From the NCBI GenBank assembly GCA_009991425.1, contig JAACWH010000054.1, forward strand, positions 31,293-63,932: 32,640 nucleotides of DNA. The letters run 5' to 3'. Below are positions 15,895 through 24,861 of the stretch, in pieces. Positions within the stretch are counted from its first letter, which is position 1. The number at the start of each line of letters is the position of its first letter. The position numbers and the translations under genes were made by a program. The stretch is from Leptospira sp. (GTDB lineage Bacteria; Spirochaetota; Leptospiria; Leptospirales; Leptospiraceae). Under the pieces are notes generated by a model. That model was given only the letters and a program-made list of their open reading frames with translations. It searched no databases and had not been told where the DNA came from.

Positions 15895-17846
15895 TAAGAA
15901 TTTCCTCTCTTACTCTGAGCATCTTCTATTTTATCAGAGGCTTCCATGGATTTACGTCTGCTGCGTTCCACCCAAAGACCTATGGAAAGGACTGAAAGAA
16001 TAGGGCAAACTGATGCCATAGCAAGAATACCAAAACCTTCAACAACTCCGATTTGACCTCCCACACCCAAGCCTAAAGCCAATACTAAAGGAACAGTAAT
16101 TGGTCCAGTAGTTACTCCAGCACTATCCCATCCAATGTTTACAAATTCTTCTGAGCTTAGTACAGTAAGTACAAGCAAGAGTAAATAAGGTGGAATTAAT
16201 AAAAAGGCAATCGGGATTTCAAATAAAATTTTACAGACTCCAAGGAGGATACCCGAACCGACTCCAATGGATACAGATTGTATCAGATTCCGTTTCTTAA
16301 AAGTTCCCACTGTTAATTCTTCTACAGTTACACCTAAGGCATTGAGCGCTGGTTCGGCGAGAGTGGCGCCATAGCCCATAACAAAGGCAAAGATTAATAC
16401 CACGAATATTCCTAAGGCACCATCTTCTTTTCCATAAATAGGTCCGTGGATGGGAACATATTCATAGATTCCAGAAGCTCGATCTAAATTACTTTCATTG
16501 AAAGGAACGGAAGTGTATGATTTCTTTTCTTTTAGGTAGAAGAACTCATCCTTTTCTCCATTCGGCATGATAGATGTTTGAACTATAGATGGATCAAAAT
16601 TTTTCAAATGAATTGTTGACTCAGGAATTTCAATTGCTCTAAATGCAGAAGGCAATTTGCTTCCTACTTGGTTGCCTAATTTTCCTAATCCCAATCCAAT
16701 TCCTAAATTAAAAATTCCCATGCCTACCAAGGCTAGGAATATTCCTAAAATAATTTCATCTAGACTTCGAATCTTTTCCCGAATGATAACTGTTAAAAAT
16801 ATAAATAAAAATAAAGTGAGTGGTATGATTGCTTGCAAGGCACCTAAAAAGCTAGATGTAAATAAGGTCTCTAGACTTAGTTCTTCTTCAGGTGGAGTAA
16901 TAGGCATATTACCATTTGAAAGAGGACTGGATATATTCTTTGCAATATAATCTTTATAACCATCTTCGGAACCAAATATGTAAAAAACTTTTTGCGAGTC
17001 TTGAGATAGTTCAATAAATTCTTTCTCAGTCATAGGATTTGGAACAGAGGATTGGAAATATAAACCCAGAATAAGAACTGCTAAGATAGGAAACAGGGAG
17101 GCAAGGGTAACAACTCCAAATCCAGATATTCCTCCATTGCTTTCACCAGATACTCTAGAAATTCCGATTCCCAATGCAATTACTAGAGGAACTGTAACAG
17201 GACCGGTAGTAACAGCTCCGCAATCCCAGGCAAGACCTGTTAAACTTTGTAAGTTTGCATCGAAATAACTCCAAATAGTTAGTGGAAGTAAGATGGAAAG
17301 TAATGTAAGTAGAAAAGGTTTCAACGACCAATCATAGAGAAAGCGAAGCATTCCAAAAACTACCGCTATACCAACACCTGCTCCCACTGAATAAACTAAA
17401 TATTCAGAGAACCGATTTAAAAGAAGGTAGAGTAAGGGTGCTTCCCAGGGCTTCACAGAAGAACCAGCAGATTTTAGAACACCTATCGCAGGTTCTGCGA
17501 GCGTTGTTCCGCCACCAAGTAGAAATGAGAATATTAAAATAGTAGCAAGGTTAGATTTCTGGGGAAGACGAATTCCCAAGGTCTCACCTAAAGGCATTAA
17601 TCCCAGAAATAGACCTTCTAGAAAAAATGCCAATCCAAAGATGACTAAAGAAATTCCGAATGCAATCGTGGAGGCTTCTAAGATAGGCACATGAAGAGCC
17701 AAAACCTGGAAAAGAATTAGATATGATACGATTACAAATACAGACTTGATTTGTTCTGTGAGCTTTTGGCGAATATAAGGAAGGATTAGGCCAAGACCCT
17801 CTGTAAATCCTATCTTGATATTTTCTTCTTTATGATTCGTTGCCAT
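15894..17846 (-). CDS. DUF1538 integral membrane protein, two fused copies (probable cation antiporter)
   Basis: 650 residues with about a dozen or more hydrophobic segments. The protein is an internal duplication of the DUF1538 unit. The N-half has GGGTTLAEPA (111-120) and WDCGAVTTGPVTVPL (207-221); the C-half repeats these as GYGATLAEPA (491-500) and WDSAGVTTGPITVPL (573-587). A polar loop at about 395-470 separates the halves. DUF1538 pairs have been described as Na+(Li+,K+)/H+ antiporters (UmpAB of Halomonas), where two separate proteins are needed; here both units are in one chain. The substrate in this organism is inference. The gene is coupled to the PII-like gene downstream. It starts at the ATG at 17844-17846 with no obvious ribosome-binding site. 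Confidence 0.85.
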   Translation of the reverse strand: MATNHKEENIKIGFTEGLGLILPYIRQKLTEQIKSVFVIVSYLILFQVLALHVPILEASTIAFGISLVIFGLAFFLEGLFLGLMPLGETLGIRLPQKSNLATILIFSFLLGGGTTLAEPAIGVLKSAGSSVKPWEAPLLYLLLNRFSEYLVYSVGAGVGIAVVFGMLRFLYDWSLKPFLLTLLSILLPLTIWSYFDANLQSLTGLAWDCGAVTTGPVTVPLVIALGIGISRVSGESNGGISGFGVVTLASLFPILAVLILGLYFQSSVPNPMTEKEFIELSQDSQKVFYIFGSEDGYKDYIAKNISSPLSNGNMPITPPEEELSLETLFTSSFLGALQAIIPLTLFLFIFLTVIIREKIRSLDEIILGIFLALVGMGIFNLGIGLGLGKLGNQVGSKLPSAFRAIEIPESTIHLKNFDPSIVQTSIMPNGEKDEFFYLKEKKSYTSVPFNESNLDRASGIYEYVPIHGPIYGKEDGALGIFVVLIFAFVMGYGATLAEPALNALGVTVEELTVGTFKKRNLIQSVSIGVGSGILLGVCKILFEIPIAFLLIPPYLLLLVLTVLSSEEFVNIGWDSAGVTTGPITVPLVLALGLGVGGQIGVVEGFGILAMASVCPILSVLSIGLWVERSRRKSMEASDKIEDAQSKRGNS

Positions 17847-17892
17847 TCAAAGATATGAAAAGAATTATTTCATAGATTGGCAAGAAAATTTC

Positions 17893-18765
17893 TTAGGCAA
17901 TCATTCTTGCATCTACTACAATTACTATGGTAATTAAGAACATATGCAATATACTAAAATAGAAAAAATTCTTAGCTAGTTTAGTCGATTGGCTTCGTAT
18001 CAATTGTATGGATAGATAAACCATAGCAATAGTTAAGATAGTTGTTGAAATTAAGAAAAATACTCCCATACCACTGTGACTGAAATAAAACGCAAAACAA
18101 GAAATTGAATATAAAATTGTATATACAAAGATGGAATAAGTAGTTTTGCGAATTCCTTTTACAACAGGAAGCATAGGAATATCAGCTTTTTCATAATCAT
18201 CTTTTAGAAAAATTGCCAGAGCCCAAAAATGTGCCGGAGTCCATAGAAAAATCATGGTAAACAAAACCCAAGCGGGAAGAGGCAAGGAATTTGTTGTAGC
18301 TGCATATCCAATGAGTGGACCAATGCATCCGCTTATCCCACCAATCACAATGTTTTGTTCTGTTCTTGGCTTCAATACAATCGTATACAACCATACATAA
18401 GAAACCAGGGCAGCAAATGCACATATAGCAGTAAGCAGATTGATGTAATAATATAAAATAAAAAATGCAATAGCCGTTACAACAAAAGCAAGGATGAGAG
18501 CATTCATAGGTTTGATTCTTCCACCTGGGATGGCTCTTTGTTTTGTTCGATACATCAATGCATCACTTTCTCTTTCGATGTATTGATTGAAGATAAATGA
18601 AGCTGAAGACATTAGGTAGGTTCCGATTAAAGTAATAGAAATGAGTTGCCATGATGGAGGTGTTCCTTCTACTCCCAGATAAAGACCTGGCATTACTGTG
18701 GCTAGAACGAGTATAGTTACTCTTGGTTTTGTTAGACTATTCCAAACACTAATTGCTTCAAGCAT
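17893..18765 (-). CDS. ctaB: Protoheme IX farnesyltransferase (heme O synthase)
   Basis: 290 residues of the UbiA prenyltransferase superfamily, with nine or so membrane segments. It transfers a farnesyl group to heme B to make heme O. The first Asp-rich motif appears as [20 protein letters not shown] (Asn, Glu, Asp at the metal-diphosphate positions) and the second region as [20 protein letters not shown] followed by [27 protein letters not shown] is the typical N-terminus. Its first eight bases overlap the end of ctaA, so the two are translated together. It supplies the heme pathway for the caa3 oxidase encoded on the opposite strand. Confidence 0.96.
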   Translation of the reverse strand: MLEAISVWNSLTKPRVTILVLATVMPGLYLGVEGTPPSWQLISITLIGTYLMSSASFIFNQYIERESDALMYRTKQRAIPGGRIKPMNALILAFVVTAIAFFILYYYINLLTAICAFAALVSYVWLYTIVLKPRTEQNIVIGGISGCIGPLIGYAATTNSLPLPAWVLFTMIFLWTPAHFWALAIFLKDDYEKADIPMLPVVKGIRKTTYSIFVYTILYSISCFAFYFSHSGMGVFFLISTTILTIAMVYLSIQLIRSQSTKLAKNFFYFSILHMFLITIVIVVDARMIA

Positions 18766-19669
18766 GGGATTCTCCTTTTTCCTCTCTAAGCCAGCCCTGC
18801 ATTAGGATTACCCAATACAAAATAGCCAAAAGCAAAACACCTGTAATTGTATGCAATGCTGTTAATAATTTGGGAATTCTATACAAAACATTGAAAGCTC
18901 CAATAGCAATTTGAATTACAATTAAATTCGCCGAAATTTTAAGAGCGAAAAGGCTGGAACGAGTATAGGAAAAACGAATTCCTAAAAACAAAGATATAAA
19001 AACGGAAACTGCAACAAGATAACCTGTCCATCTATGCTCCATTTGGTAACGAATAGTCCCTATCATTTCAGGAAACCATTCCCCATAGCAGGTTGGAAAA
19101 TCAGGGCAGGCAAGACCAGCATAATGAGAGCTTACACGACCACCCATAAATAATTGGTAGGCTGTTATGACAAAAGTAAATATTAAAAATGCATTACGCT
19201 TAGTAGTTAACTTAGATAAAGAAAATTTTCCATAGTCATTGTATCGATTCATCCAATGAGATATTGTGAATATACTCAATGAGAGTATAAGTAAAATAAC
19301 GGCATTGAGTAAGTGAAGATTTACTGTTGTTGGATCTAAAAGTTTAAGAACTGTTAGTGCTCCTAAAGTTACTTGAGTTCCTAAAAAGAAAAGAGAAAGA
19401 AGCAATAAAGTTCTAAATCTTTTTAAAGATGGGTTTATGAATCCAATTATGGCTCCGATTAAAATAAAGATTCCAATGGATCCAGAATAGTAGCGATGTC
19501 CAACTTCCATAGCGATTTGAAATGTATATTCTGGAACAAATTTACCATAACAAAGAGGCCAATCTGGACAGGCCAAGCCTGAATCTGTGGCTCGAACGAG
19601 TGGGCCAAAGAATAGATTGATATAAATGAGAACTGTTATCAATAAAAATAGTTTAGTAAAAATTTTCAT
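18758..19669 (-). CDS. ctaA: Heme A synthase
   Basis: 303 residues from the ATG at 19667-19669 ([15 protein letters not shown]), with eight membrane segments expected in two four-helix halves. CtaA oxidises the heme O methyl group to make heme A. The four family histidines appear in the contexts [27 protein letters not shown] and TALHTITG. Each half carries a Cys pair in an extracytoplasmic loop: [12 protein letters not shown] and [14 protein letters not shown]. The frame extends 35 codons further upstream, but that part is polar, unlike CtaA, and fills the regulatory gap before the divergent oxidase operon, so I exclude it. It overlaps ctaB by eight bases. Confidence 0.95.
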   Translation of the reverse strand: MKIFTKLFLLITVLIYINLFFGPLVRATDSGLACPDWPLCYGKFVPEYTFQIAMEVGHRYYSGSIGIFILIGAIIGFINPSLKRFRTLLLLSLFFLGTQVTLGALTVLKLLDPTTVNLHLLNAVILLILSLSIFTISHWMNRYNDYGKFSLSKLTTKRNAFLIFTFVITAYQLFMGGRVSSHYAGLACPDFPTCYGEWFPEMIGTIRYQMEHRWTGYLVAVSVFISLFLGIRFSYTRSSLFALKISANLIVIQIAIGAFNVLYRIPKLLTALHTITGVLLLAILYWVILMQGWLREEKGESHA

Positions 19670-19747
19670 ACTGCAAATGCCTGAGCTACCGTCCATGATT
19701 TGCAGCGAGTATGGTTGATAAATGAATTTTAGATAGGAAATAAAAAA

Positions 19748-19770
19748 AATGTTTGTTTCCGAATGTTTGT
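19748..19770. repeat. Short direct repeat in the ctaA / oxidase divergent region
   Basis: AATGTTTGT occurs at 19748-19756 and again at 19762-19770, a 14-base period, about 40-60 bases before the first gene of the oxidase operon. It could be a tandem regulator-binding site. It may be chance in AT-rich DNA; no clear promoter was found beside it. Confidence 0.25.
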
Positions 19771-19809
19771 CCATTTTCCATGGAATAAAGAAGCTTTCTA
19801 GGAGATTTC

Positions 19810-19962
19810 ATGAGTTCCAAAGACTTATACAATAGACCCGGTTACATTACATTTATGGTAGTGCTAGCATTCAATATTCTATTTTTTGCATATGTTATTT
19901 TTGTACATCCAGGTGTTGTTGATAATCCTGGTGCGAACTACGGAGTGGAATCTAAGAAATAA
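19810..19962 (+). CDS. 50-residue single-span membrane protein, first gene of the cytochrome oxidase operon
   Basis: An open frame of 50 codons begins at ATG 19810 and ends at TAA 19960-19962. A strong GGAG lies six bases before the start. The protein begins MSSKDLYNRPGYI and has one hydrophobic helix at about residues 13-33 (starting ITFMVVLAF), then a short polar tail with HPGVVDNPGANYG. It sits in the right orientation 22 bases before the SCO gene and opposite ctaA, at the head of the oxidase genes. This suggests a small structural or assembly subunit, comparable in position and size to accessory subunits of other heme-copper oxidases. I do not recognise its family. Support comes from the ribosome-binding site, composition and context. 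Confidence 0.72.
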   Translation: MSSKDLYNRPGYITFMVVLAFNILFFAYVIFVHPGVVDNPGANYGVESKK

Positions 19963-19984
19963 TATTTTGGTTATTGATTTTTTC

Positions 19985-20842
19985 ATGAACATTTGCATAA
20001 GAAAACATAATTGTATTTTAATAATCAGCTTTCTCTTGTTTATGATTCCTCCTTCTCTTTTTTCCTACGATCCCAATGAAACTATACTTAGAGAGAATAA
20101 GCTTCCTAAAGAGTTGGAAGGTATCGGTGCCACTGACTCATTAGGAAAGCAACTGGATCTAGATTTGACCTTCCAGGATTCTACAGGAGAAATGATCCAG
20201 TTAAGAGATATTTTAGCTTCTGGTTTGCCAATAATACTTAGTCCAGTCTATTACAAATGTCCTAGTCTTTGTAATTATCATATGAATGGGGTAATGACAG
20301 TTCTTAAGGATTTAGATTGGAATTTAGGCAAGAAATACAATTATGTTGCCGTCTCAATTGATCCTAAAGAGAATCCCATTATCTCATCAGAAAAGAAAAT
20401 CGCTTATTTGAAAGATTATAATAGAGAAATTGATCCTAATTCCTTTCGCCTTCTTACAGGAAAACAAGACCAAATTTCTTATTTAACAGATGATTTAGGT
20501 TTTTCCTACAAATGGGATTCTGAATCCAAGCAATATATACATGCTTCTATGATCTACATTTTAACTCCTCAAGGAAAAGTCTCTCGTGTGATACAAGGAA
20601 TTTCCTTTGATAGCAGAGACCTTAAATTAGCACTTTTAGAAGCTGGTGAAGGTAAGATTGGTGATTTTATCGATAGATTTGCATTATTTTGCTTTCAATT
20701 TGATCCCACTAAGAACAAATATACCTTGGTCGCAATCAATATCATGAGAATTGGAGCATTTTTCACTTTGAGTTTGCTCGCTGCATTTTTACTGTTTTTT
20801 TGGATACGATACAATAAATTCAATAGTCAAGGAGTAGCCTGA
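19985..20842 (+). CDS. SCO1/SenC/PrrC-family copper chaperone for cytochrome oxidase
   Basis: 285 residues from ATG 19985. An N-terminal signal peptide (ILIISFLLFMIPPSLFS) is followed by a thioredoxin-fold domain with the copper-binding motif CPSLC (Cys-x3-Cys, in VYYKCPSLCNYHM) and the third copper ligand, a His, in YIHASMIYIL. A C-terminal membrane anchor (GAFFTLSLLAAFLLFFWIRY) is present, so the protein is probably held on the outer face of the inner membrane. SCO proteins load copper into the CuA centre of subunit II, which is encoded by the next gene with a one-base stop/start overlap. The start codon lacks a good ribosome-binding site; an earlier start in the same frame would run into the 50-residue gene. 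Confidence 0.9.
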   Translation: MNICIRKHNCILIISFLLFMIPPSLFSYDPNETILRENKLPKELEGIGATDSLGKQLDLDLTFQDSTGEMIQLRDILASGLPIILSPVYYKCPSLCNYHMNGVMTVLKDLDWNLGKKYNYVAVSIDPKENPIISSEKKIAYLKDYNREIDPNSFRLLTGKQDQISYLTDDLGFSYKWDSESKQYIHASMIYILTPQGKVSRVIQGISFDSRDLKLALLEAGEGKIGDFIDRFALFCFQFDPTKNKYTLVAINIMRIGAFFTLSLLAAFLLFFWIRYNKFNSQGVA

Positions 20843-21807
20843 TGGTGGCATTCTGTCTCACACTAGCTAATTCATTTATGCCAGTGGCTGGAACCGACAT
20901 CGCAGCGGAAGTTGATACTTTCTATGCATTTCTTCTCTGGGCCAGTTTGGTTTCGTTCATCATCCTCATCGGAGGAATGGTGTGGTTTCTAGTCATTTAC
21001 AAGAGGACGGAAGAAAACCAGAAGTCAGCTTATATTACTCATAATAATTTAGCAGAGTTTCTTTGGAGTTTTATCCCACTTGTTATTTTACTTGTGATCT
21101 TTTATTGGGGTTGGGTTCTTTTTGCAAAACTACGAACTCCACCTGAAGTTGTATCGGAAGAAATTCACATCACTGCTATGCAGTGGGCCTGGGAATACAA
21201 ATACAAAAACGGTAAGACAATCAATTCGCTTTCTAAAGAACCTCTAAATGTACCTGTAGGAAAGCCAGTTAAAATCATTTTAACATCCAAAGATGTTCTT
21301 CATAGTTTCTATATTCCTGCTTTCCGAATCAAACAAGATGCTGTTCCAGGTAGATTTACAGAAGTTTGGTTTGAAGCAAAAGAAAAAGGAAATTACGTCG
21401 TATTCTGTACAGAATACTGTGGAACAAGCCATTCCAATATGATGATCCGAGTCAATGTTATGGATCCTGAAGAATATGTAGCTTGGTATCACGGTGAGGA
21501 AAAAGTAGGGGAAGAGTCTCTTGCTGACAAAGGAAAGAAACTTTACCTGAATAAGGCATGTGCATCTTGCCATTCACTTGACGGTTCCCGAATCGTTGGA
21601 CCTACATTCCAAGGTCTTTATGGCAAAAATAGAGAGTTCGAAACAGGAGCTGCGGTTGCGGCTGATGAGAACTATCTGAAAGAATCTATTCTACAATCTA
21701 CTGCGAAAATCGTAAAAGGTTATCCAGCAGCTATGCCAATATACCAAGGTCAATTAGACGATGATGAAATTGAAGCCTTGATAGAATTTATCAAATCAAA
21801 TAAATAG
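20842..21807 (+). CDS. coxB: Cytochrome c oxidase subunit II with fused cytochrome c domain (caa3 type)
   Basis: 321 residues. Two N-terminal membrane helices (about 26-54 and 72-95) are followed by the CuA domain with all ligands: His154, Cys189, Glu191, Cys193, His197 and Met200 (in HSFYIP, and FCTEYCGTSHSNM). A C-terminal cytochrome c domain binds heme c through CASCH (240-244), with Met298 in AAMP as the likely sixth ligand. It takes electrons from a c-type donor and passes them to subunit I. The fusion marks the enzyme as caa3-type. A GGAG site precedes the ATG, which shares one base with the SCO stop codon (TGATG). Confidence 0.97.
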   Translation: MVAFCLTLANSFMPVAGTDIAAEVDTFYAFLLWASLVSFIILIGGMVWFLVIYKRTEENQKSAYITHNNLAEFLWSFIPLVILLVIFYWGWVLFAKLRTPPEVVSEEIHITAMQWAWEYKYKNGKTINSLSKEPLNVPVGKPVKIILTSKDVLHSFYIPAFRIKQDAVPGRFTEVWFEAKEKGNYVVFCTEYCGTSHSNMMIRVNVMDPEEYVAWYHGEEKVGEESLADKGKKLYLNKACASCHSLDGSRIVGPTFQGLYGKNREFETGAAVAADENYLKESILQSTAKIVKGYPAAMPIYQGQLDDDEIEALIEFIKSNK

Positions 21808-21816
21808 GAGAAAGCC

Positions 21817-23418
21817 ATGAGTCATGTAGCTTCCACAACATCTACGACGAATTACCTGAACCATCACAAAGGTATCATGTCATGGGTTTATACGCTAGAT
21901 CACAAAAGAATTGGAATCATGTATTTTGTTACAGTGATGACTATGTTCTTGATTGGTGGTATTTTTGCCCTAGGAATTCGTCTTCATTTAGCTAAATTTG
22001 GGGCAGAGGCATTCATTACTGCAGATACATACAATAAGTTTATGACCTACCATGGTGCTATCATGGTCTTCATGGTTATTGTTCCAGGTATTCCTGCATT
22101 TTTAGGGAACTTCTTTCTTCCGATTCAAATTGGTGCCAAAGACGTAGCCTTCCCAAGATTGAACCTTGCTTCCTATTATCTTTTTTTGATAGGTATGGCT
22201 ATTTCTTTAACCTCTTTGTTCTACAACAAAGTAGATACTGGTTGGACATTTTACACGCCTTACTCTACCTTAAGCACTTCAAATGGAGTGATCTTTTTGG
22301 TTTTAGGTGTGTTTGTAATGGGATTTTCTTCTATTTTAACTGGTTTAAACTTTTTTGTAACCACTCATAAAATGAGAGCTCCTGGGATGGGAATGGATAA
22401 AATTCCTTTGTTTGTATGGGCACTGTATTCTACAGCAATCATTCAAATATTGGCAACACCAGTACTTGCAATTACACTTTTCTTGTTGATTGCAGAGAAG
22501 ACTTTAGGTGTTGGTATTTTTGATCCTGCTCTAGGTGGTGATCCAGTATTATTTCAACATTTTTTCTGGTTCTACTCTCACCCAGCTGTATACATTATGA
22601 TTCTTCCAGCGATGGGAATTATCAGTGAATTGATTACAACTTTTTCTAAGAAGACAATCTTCGGATACCGTGCGATTGCTTATTCTTCCGTTGCGATTGC
22701 TGCAGTAAGCTTTTTAGTTTGGGGACATCATATGTTTGTTTCTGGACAATCTACTCTTGCTGGTGTGATTTTTTCATTTATCACTATGCTTGTTGGTGTT
22801 CCAACTGCGATTAAGCTTTTCAACTGGATAGCTACTATGCACAAGGGAACTGTAAGTTTTGAATCACCTATGTTGTTTGCATTAGGATTCATGTTTCTTT
22901 TTACCATTGGTGGCTTGACTGGAGTATTCCTAGCTGCCTCAGGATTAGATATCCACTTTCACGATACCTACTTCGTAGTTGCTCACTTCCATTATGTAAT
23001 GGTTGGGGGAACCTTGATGGCTCTAATGGGTGGAATCTTCTACTGGTTTCCTAAGATGTTCGGTAAGAACATTTCTGATACCTTAGGTAGATATTCTTGG
23101 GTATTCATCTTCACTGGTTTCAATGTAACTTTTTTCCCACAATTCATCTTGGGACAATTTGGAATGCCAAGAAGATATTTTGATTACTTGCCAGAATATA
23201 CTTCGCTAAACCAAATTTCTACAGTAGGTTCTTGGTTGATTGGGATTGGATTTTTAATTGGGCTATATGCTGTAATTAAAGGTCTAGTTTCTGGAACACA
23301 AGCTGCAGATAATCCTTGGGGTGGCAAAACTCTAGAATGGCAGACTTCTTCTCCACCTCCTCATGAAAATTTTGATAAAACTCCAGTTATAACAGCAGGA
23401 CCCTATGACTACCGCTAG
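21817..23418 (+). CDS. ctaD: Cytochrome c oxidase subunit I, A2-type heme-copper oxidase
   Basis: 533 residues with twelve membrane helices expected. Heme and copper ligands are all present: His79 and His392 (heme a), His390 (heme a3, in VAHFHYVM), and CuB ligands His255, His304 and His305 (WGHHMF). The Tyr cross-linked to CuB histidine is Tyr259. Helix VI reads FYSHPAVY (252-259): the D-channel glutamate of mitochondrial-type enzymes (GHPEV) is absent and replaced by the YS motif that defines A2-type oxidases. K-channel residues Thr330 and Lys333 (VPTAIKLFNW) are conserved. AGGAG lies upstream of the ATG. It reduces oxygen to water and pumps protons. Confidence 0.98.
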   Translation: MSHVASTTSTTNYLNHHKGIMSWVYTLDHKRIGIMYFVTVMTMFLIGGIFALGIRLHLAKFGAEAFITADTYNKFMTYHGAIMVFMVIVPGIPAFLGNFFLPIQIGAKDVAFPRLNLASYYLFLIGMAISLTSLFYNKVDTGWTFYTPYSTLSTSNGVIFLVLGVFVMGFSSILTGLNFFVTTHKMRAPGMGMDKIPLFVWALYSTAIIQILATPVLAITLFLLIAEKTLGVGIFDPALGGDPVLFQHFFWFYSHPAVYIMILPAMGIISELITTFSKKTIFGYRAIAYSSVAIAAVSFLVWGHHMFVSGQSTLAGVIFSFITMLVGVPTAIKLFNWIATMHKGTVSFESPMLFALGFMFLFTIGGLTGVFLAASGLDIHFHDTYFVVAHFHYVMVGGTLMALMGGIFYWFPKMFGKNISDTLGRYSWVFIFTGFNVTFFPQFILGQFGMPRRYFDYLPEYTSLNQISTVGSWLIGIGFLIGLYAVIKGLVSGTQAADNPWGGKTLEWQTSSPPPHENFDKTPVITAGPYDYR

Positions 23419-24061
23419 TAAATCGGAAAAAAAATTCCACCATGCTCACCACTTCGACAGTGCTGAGCATCAGTATTCCTCGTCCAAACAAGGAATTTGG
23501 TTGTTTCTTTGCACTGAAATCCTCATGTTTGGTGGCTTATTTGTTGGATATTTAATCTACCATTCTCTCTACCCAGAAGTGTTCCACCAAGGTTCTCATA
23601 TGTTAAATAAGACTTTGGGTGCATTCAACACTGTTGTTTTACTTTTCAGCTCCCTGACTATGGCCTTGGCAATCAGCTATGTCCAAACTGGCAAAAGAAA
23701 AGCAGCTACTTGGGCTATGCTAGTGACTATACTATGTGCTTGTACCTTCATGGTAGTTAAGTATTTTGAATATGCACACAAATTCCATGATGGACTTCTT
23801 CCTGGTCGTTACTTTACGAATCTAGAACTTGCTGAAGTTAAAAATGCAGCTATGTTCTTTAGTTTCTATTTCGTAATGACTGGGCTCCACGGGGTTCACG
23901 TTGTTGTGGGAGCTGCATTAATCTTCTGGGTTATGATCAAGAACATACGGGGAAATGTAGGTCCTGAATACTTCACTCCTGTAGAAGGTGTTGGATTATT
24001 TTGGCACGTTGTGGATTTGGTATGGATTTACCTCTTCCCACTATTGTATTTGGTAGGATAA
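23405..24061 (+). CDS. ctaE: Cytochrome c oxidase subunit III
   Basis: 218 residues with a His-rich N-terminus (KKFHHAHHFD) and five membrane helices, fewer than the seven of mitochondrial subunit III, as expected for bacterial caa3-type enzymes. Typical segments are LFLCTEILMFGGLFVGYLIY, KYFEYAHKFHDG, FYFVMTGLHGVHVVVGA and LFWHVVDLVWIYLFPLLYL. Subunit III stabilises subunit I and proton uptake. Its ATG lies 14 bases inside the end of ctaD, with AGGA five bases upstream, so the two are translationally coupled. Confidence 0.96.
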   Translation: MTTASKSEKKFHHAHHFDSAEHQYSSSKQGIWLFLCTEILMFGGLFVGYLIYHSLYPEVFHQGSHMLNKTLGAFNTVVLLFSSLTMALAISYVQTGKRKAATWAMLVTILCACTFMVVKYFEYAHKFHDGLLPGRYFTNLELAEVKNAAMFFSFYFVMTGLHGVHVVVGAALIFWVMIKNIRGNVGPEYFTPVEGVGLFWHVVDLVWIYLFPLLYLVG

Positions 24062-24071
24062 AGGATTTAGT

Positions 24072-24626
24072 ATGGAAATAATTATCAATTACGGATTGTA
24101 TTTTATCGCAATATTCTGCGTGTTAACACCAGTATTGGCGTTTGGAATTTTCGCTCCTGGAATTGCATCTACTACCGTTTTTGCATTTATTGCAAACTGG
24201 GCAGGACAATTTTTGGATCTTTCAAAAGAAGGGAAGATTAAAGAAATTCCTTTTTCCAATATTTTCAAACAAGATGTTCACGCTGATGATGATAGTCCTA
24301 TGTGGATCGACAATGCGAAACCTGATTCACATGAACATCATGTAATTTCTACTAAAACTTATATTATTGTTTTCCTATCACTGATAGTAGGAACAATTAT
24401 TACTGTTTTTGTAGCAAATTTTGATTTTGGATCTATGAATATGGTAATTGCAATGTTGGTTGCAACCGCGAAAGCTTCTCTTGTTCTTTTGTATTTTATG
24501 CACTTAAAGTATGATAATATGATGAACAGAGTGATTTTCCTTTCGGGCTTTTTCTTTCTATTGTTAATCTTTGCATTCACGATGGGAGATATCGTTTCTC
24601 GTATTCTTCCTACTGCTGGATATTAA
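24072..24626 (+). CDS. Cytochrome c oxidase subunit IV family protein with N-terminal extension
   Basis: 184 residues. The C-terminal 95 residues match the prokaryotic subunit IV pattern of three helices: YIIVFLSLIVGTIITVFV, then NMVIAMLVATAKASLVLLYF with MHLKYD, then FFFLLLIFAFTMGDIVSRI. The first 90 residues are extra compared with the roughly 100-residue family norm: one membrane helix (LYFIAIFCVLTPVLAFGIF), an amphipathic stretch and an acidic, His-containing linker (DVHADDDSPMWID, HEHH). The extension could be a fused small subunit or an assembly segment. It is the last oxidase gene, ten bases after subunit III, with AGGA upstream. Confidence 0.88.
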   Translation: MEIIINYGLYFIAIFCVLTPVLAFGIFAPGIASTTVFAFIANWAGQFLDLSKEGKIKEIPFSNIFKQDVHADDDSPMWIDNAKPDSHEHHVISTKTYIIVFLSLIVGTIITVFVANFDFGSMNMVIAMLVATAKASLVLLYFMHLKYDNMMNRVIFLSGFFFLLLIFAFTMGDIVSRILPTAGY

Positions 24627-24651
24627 TTCTTTAGTAGTATTTCAATACAAT

Positions 24652-24678
24652 TCTACAGCCTACTAATTAGGCTGTAGA
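24652..24678. terminator. Hairpin after the oxidase operon, probable terminator
   Basis: A perfect 11-base-pair stem (24652-24662 with 24668-24678; core CTACAGCCTA) closes a five-base loop, 25 bases after the last oxidase stop codon. The following bases are AT-rich (TTCAAATTTA) but there is no long T-run on either strand, so termination may be weak or shared with the convergent gene at 24862. Confidence 0.6.
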
Positions 24679-24861
24679 TTCAAATTTAAAGCTAAACTCT
24701 TTTCTTAATCACACAACTCACACTAATAAGACGCTATTTAAGTTTAGATTTAATCGATTAGCTAATGCTTTGCTCAAACTTCAGATAGTTGTTCCAACCA
24801 AAAAATTTCGCTTAATTGGCAGGTGGTCTCAAAATGACAGCTTGAAGTATAGTCAAATTAG
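24679..24861. other. Intergenic spacer between convergent transcription units
   Basis: This AT-rich gap lies between the hairpin after the oxidase operon and the 3' end of the alpha/beta hydrolase gene. Only open frames of a few codons are present. I see no RNA gene, repeat or regulatory site in it. Confidence 0.5.

Noticed and set aside
17854..17874. Inverted repeat TATGAAA-N7-TTTCATA between ctaB and the DUF1538 gene
   Set aside because: It is a weak AT-rich stem without a T-run and lies just before a start codon, so neither a terminator nor an operator can be supported.
19670..19774. 35-codon N-terminal extension of heme A synthase
   Set aside because: The added residues do not look like CtaA and cover the shared regulatory gap; the ATG at 19667-19669 starts directly at the first membrane helix.
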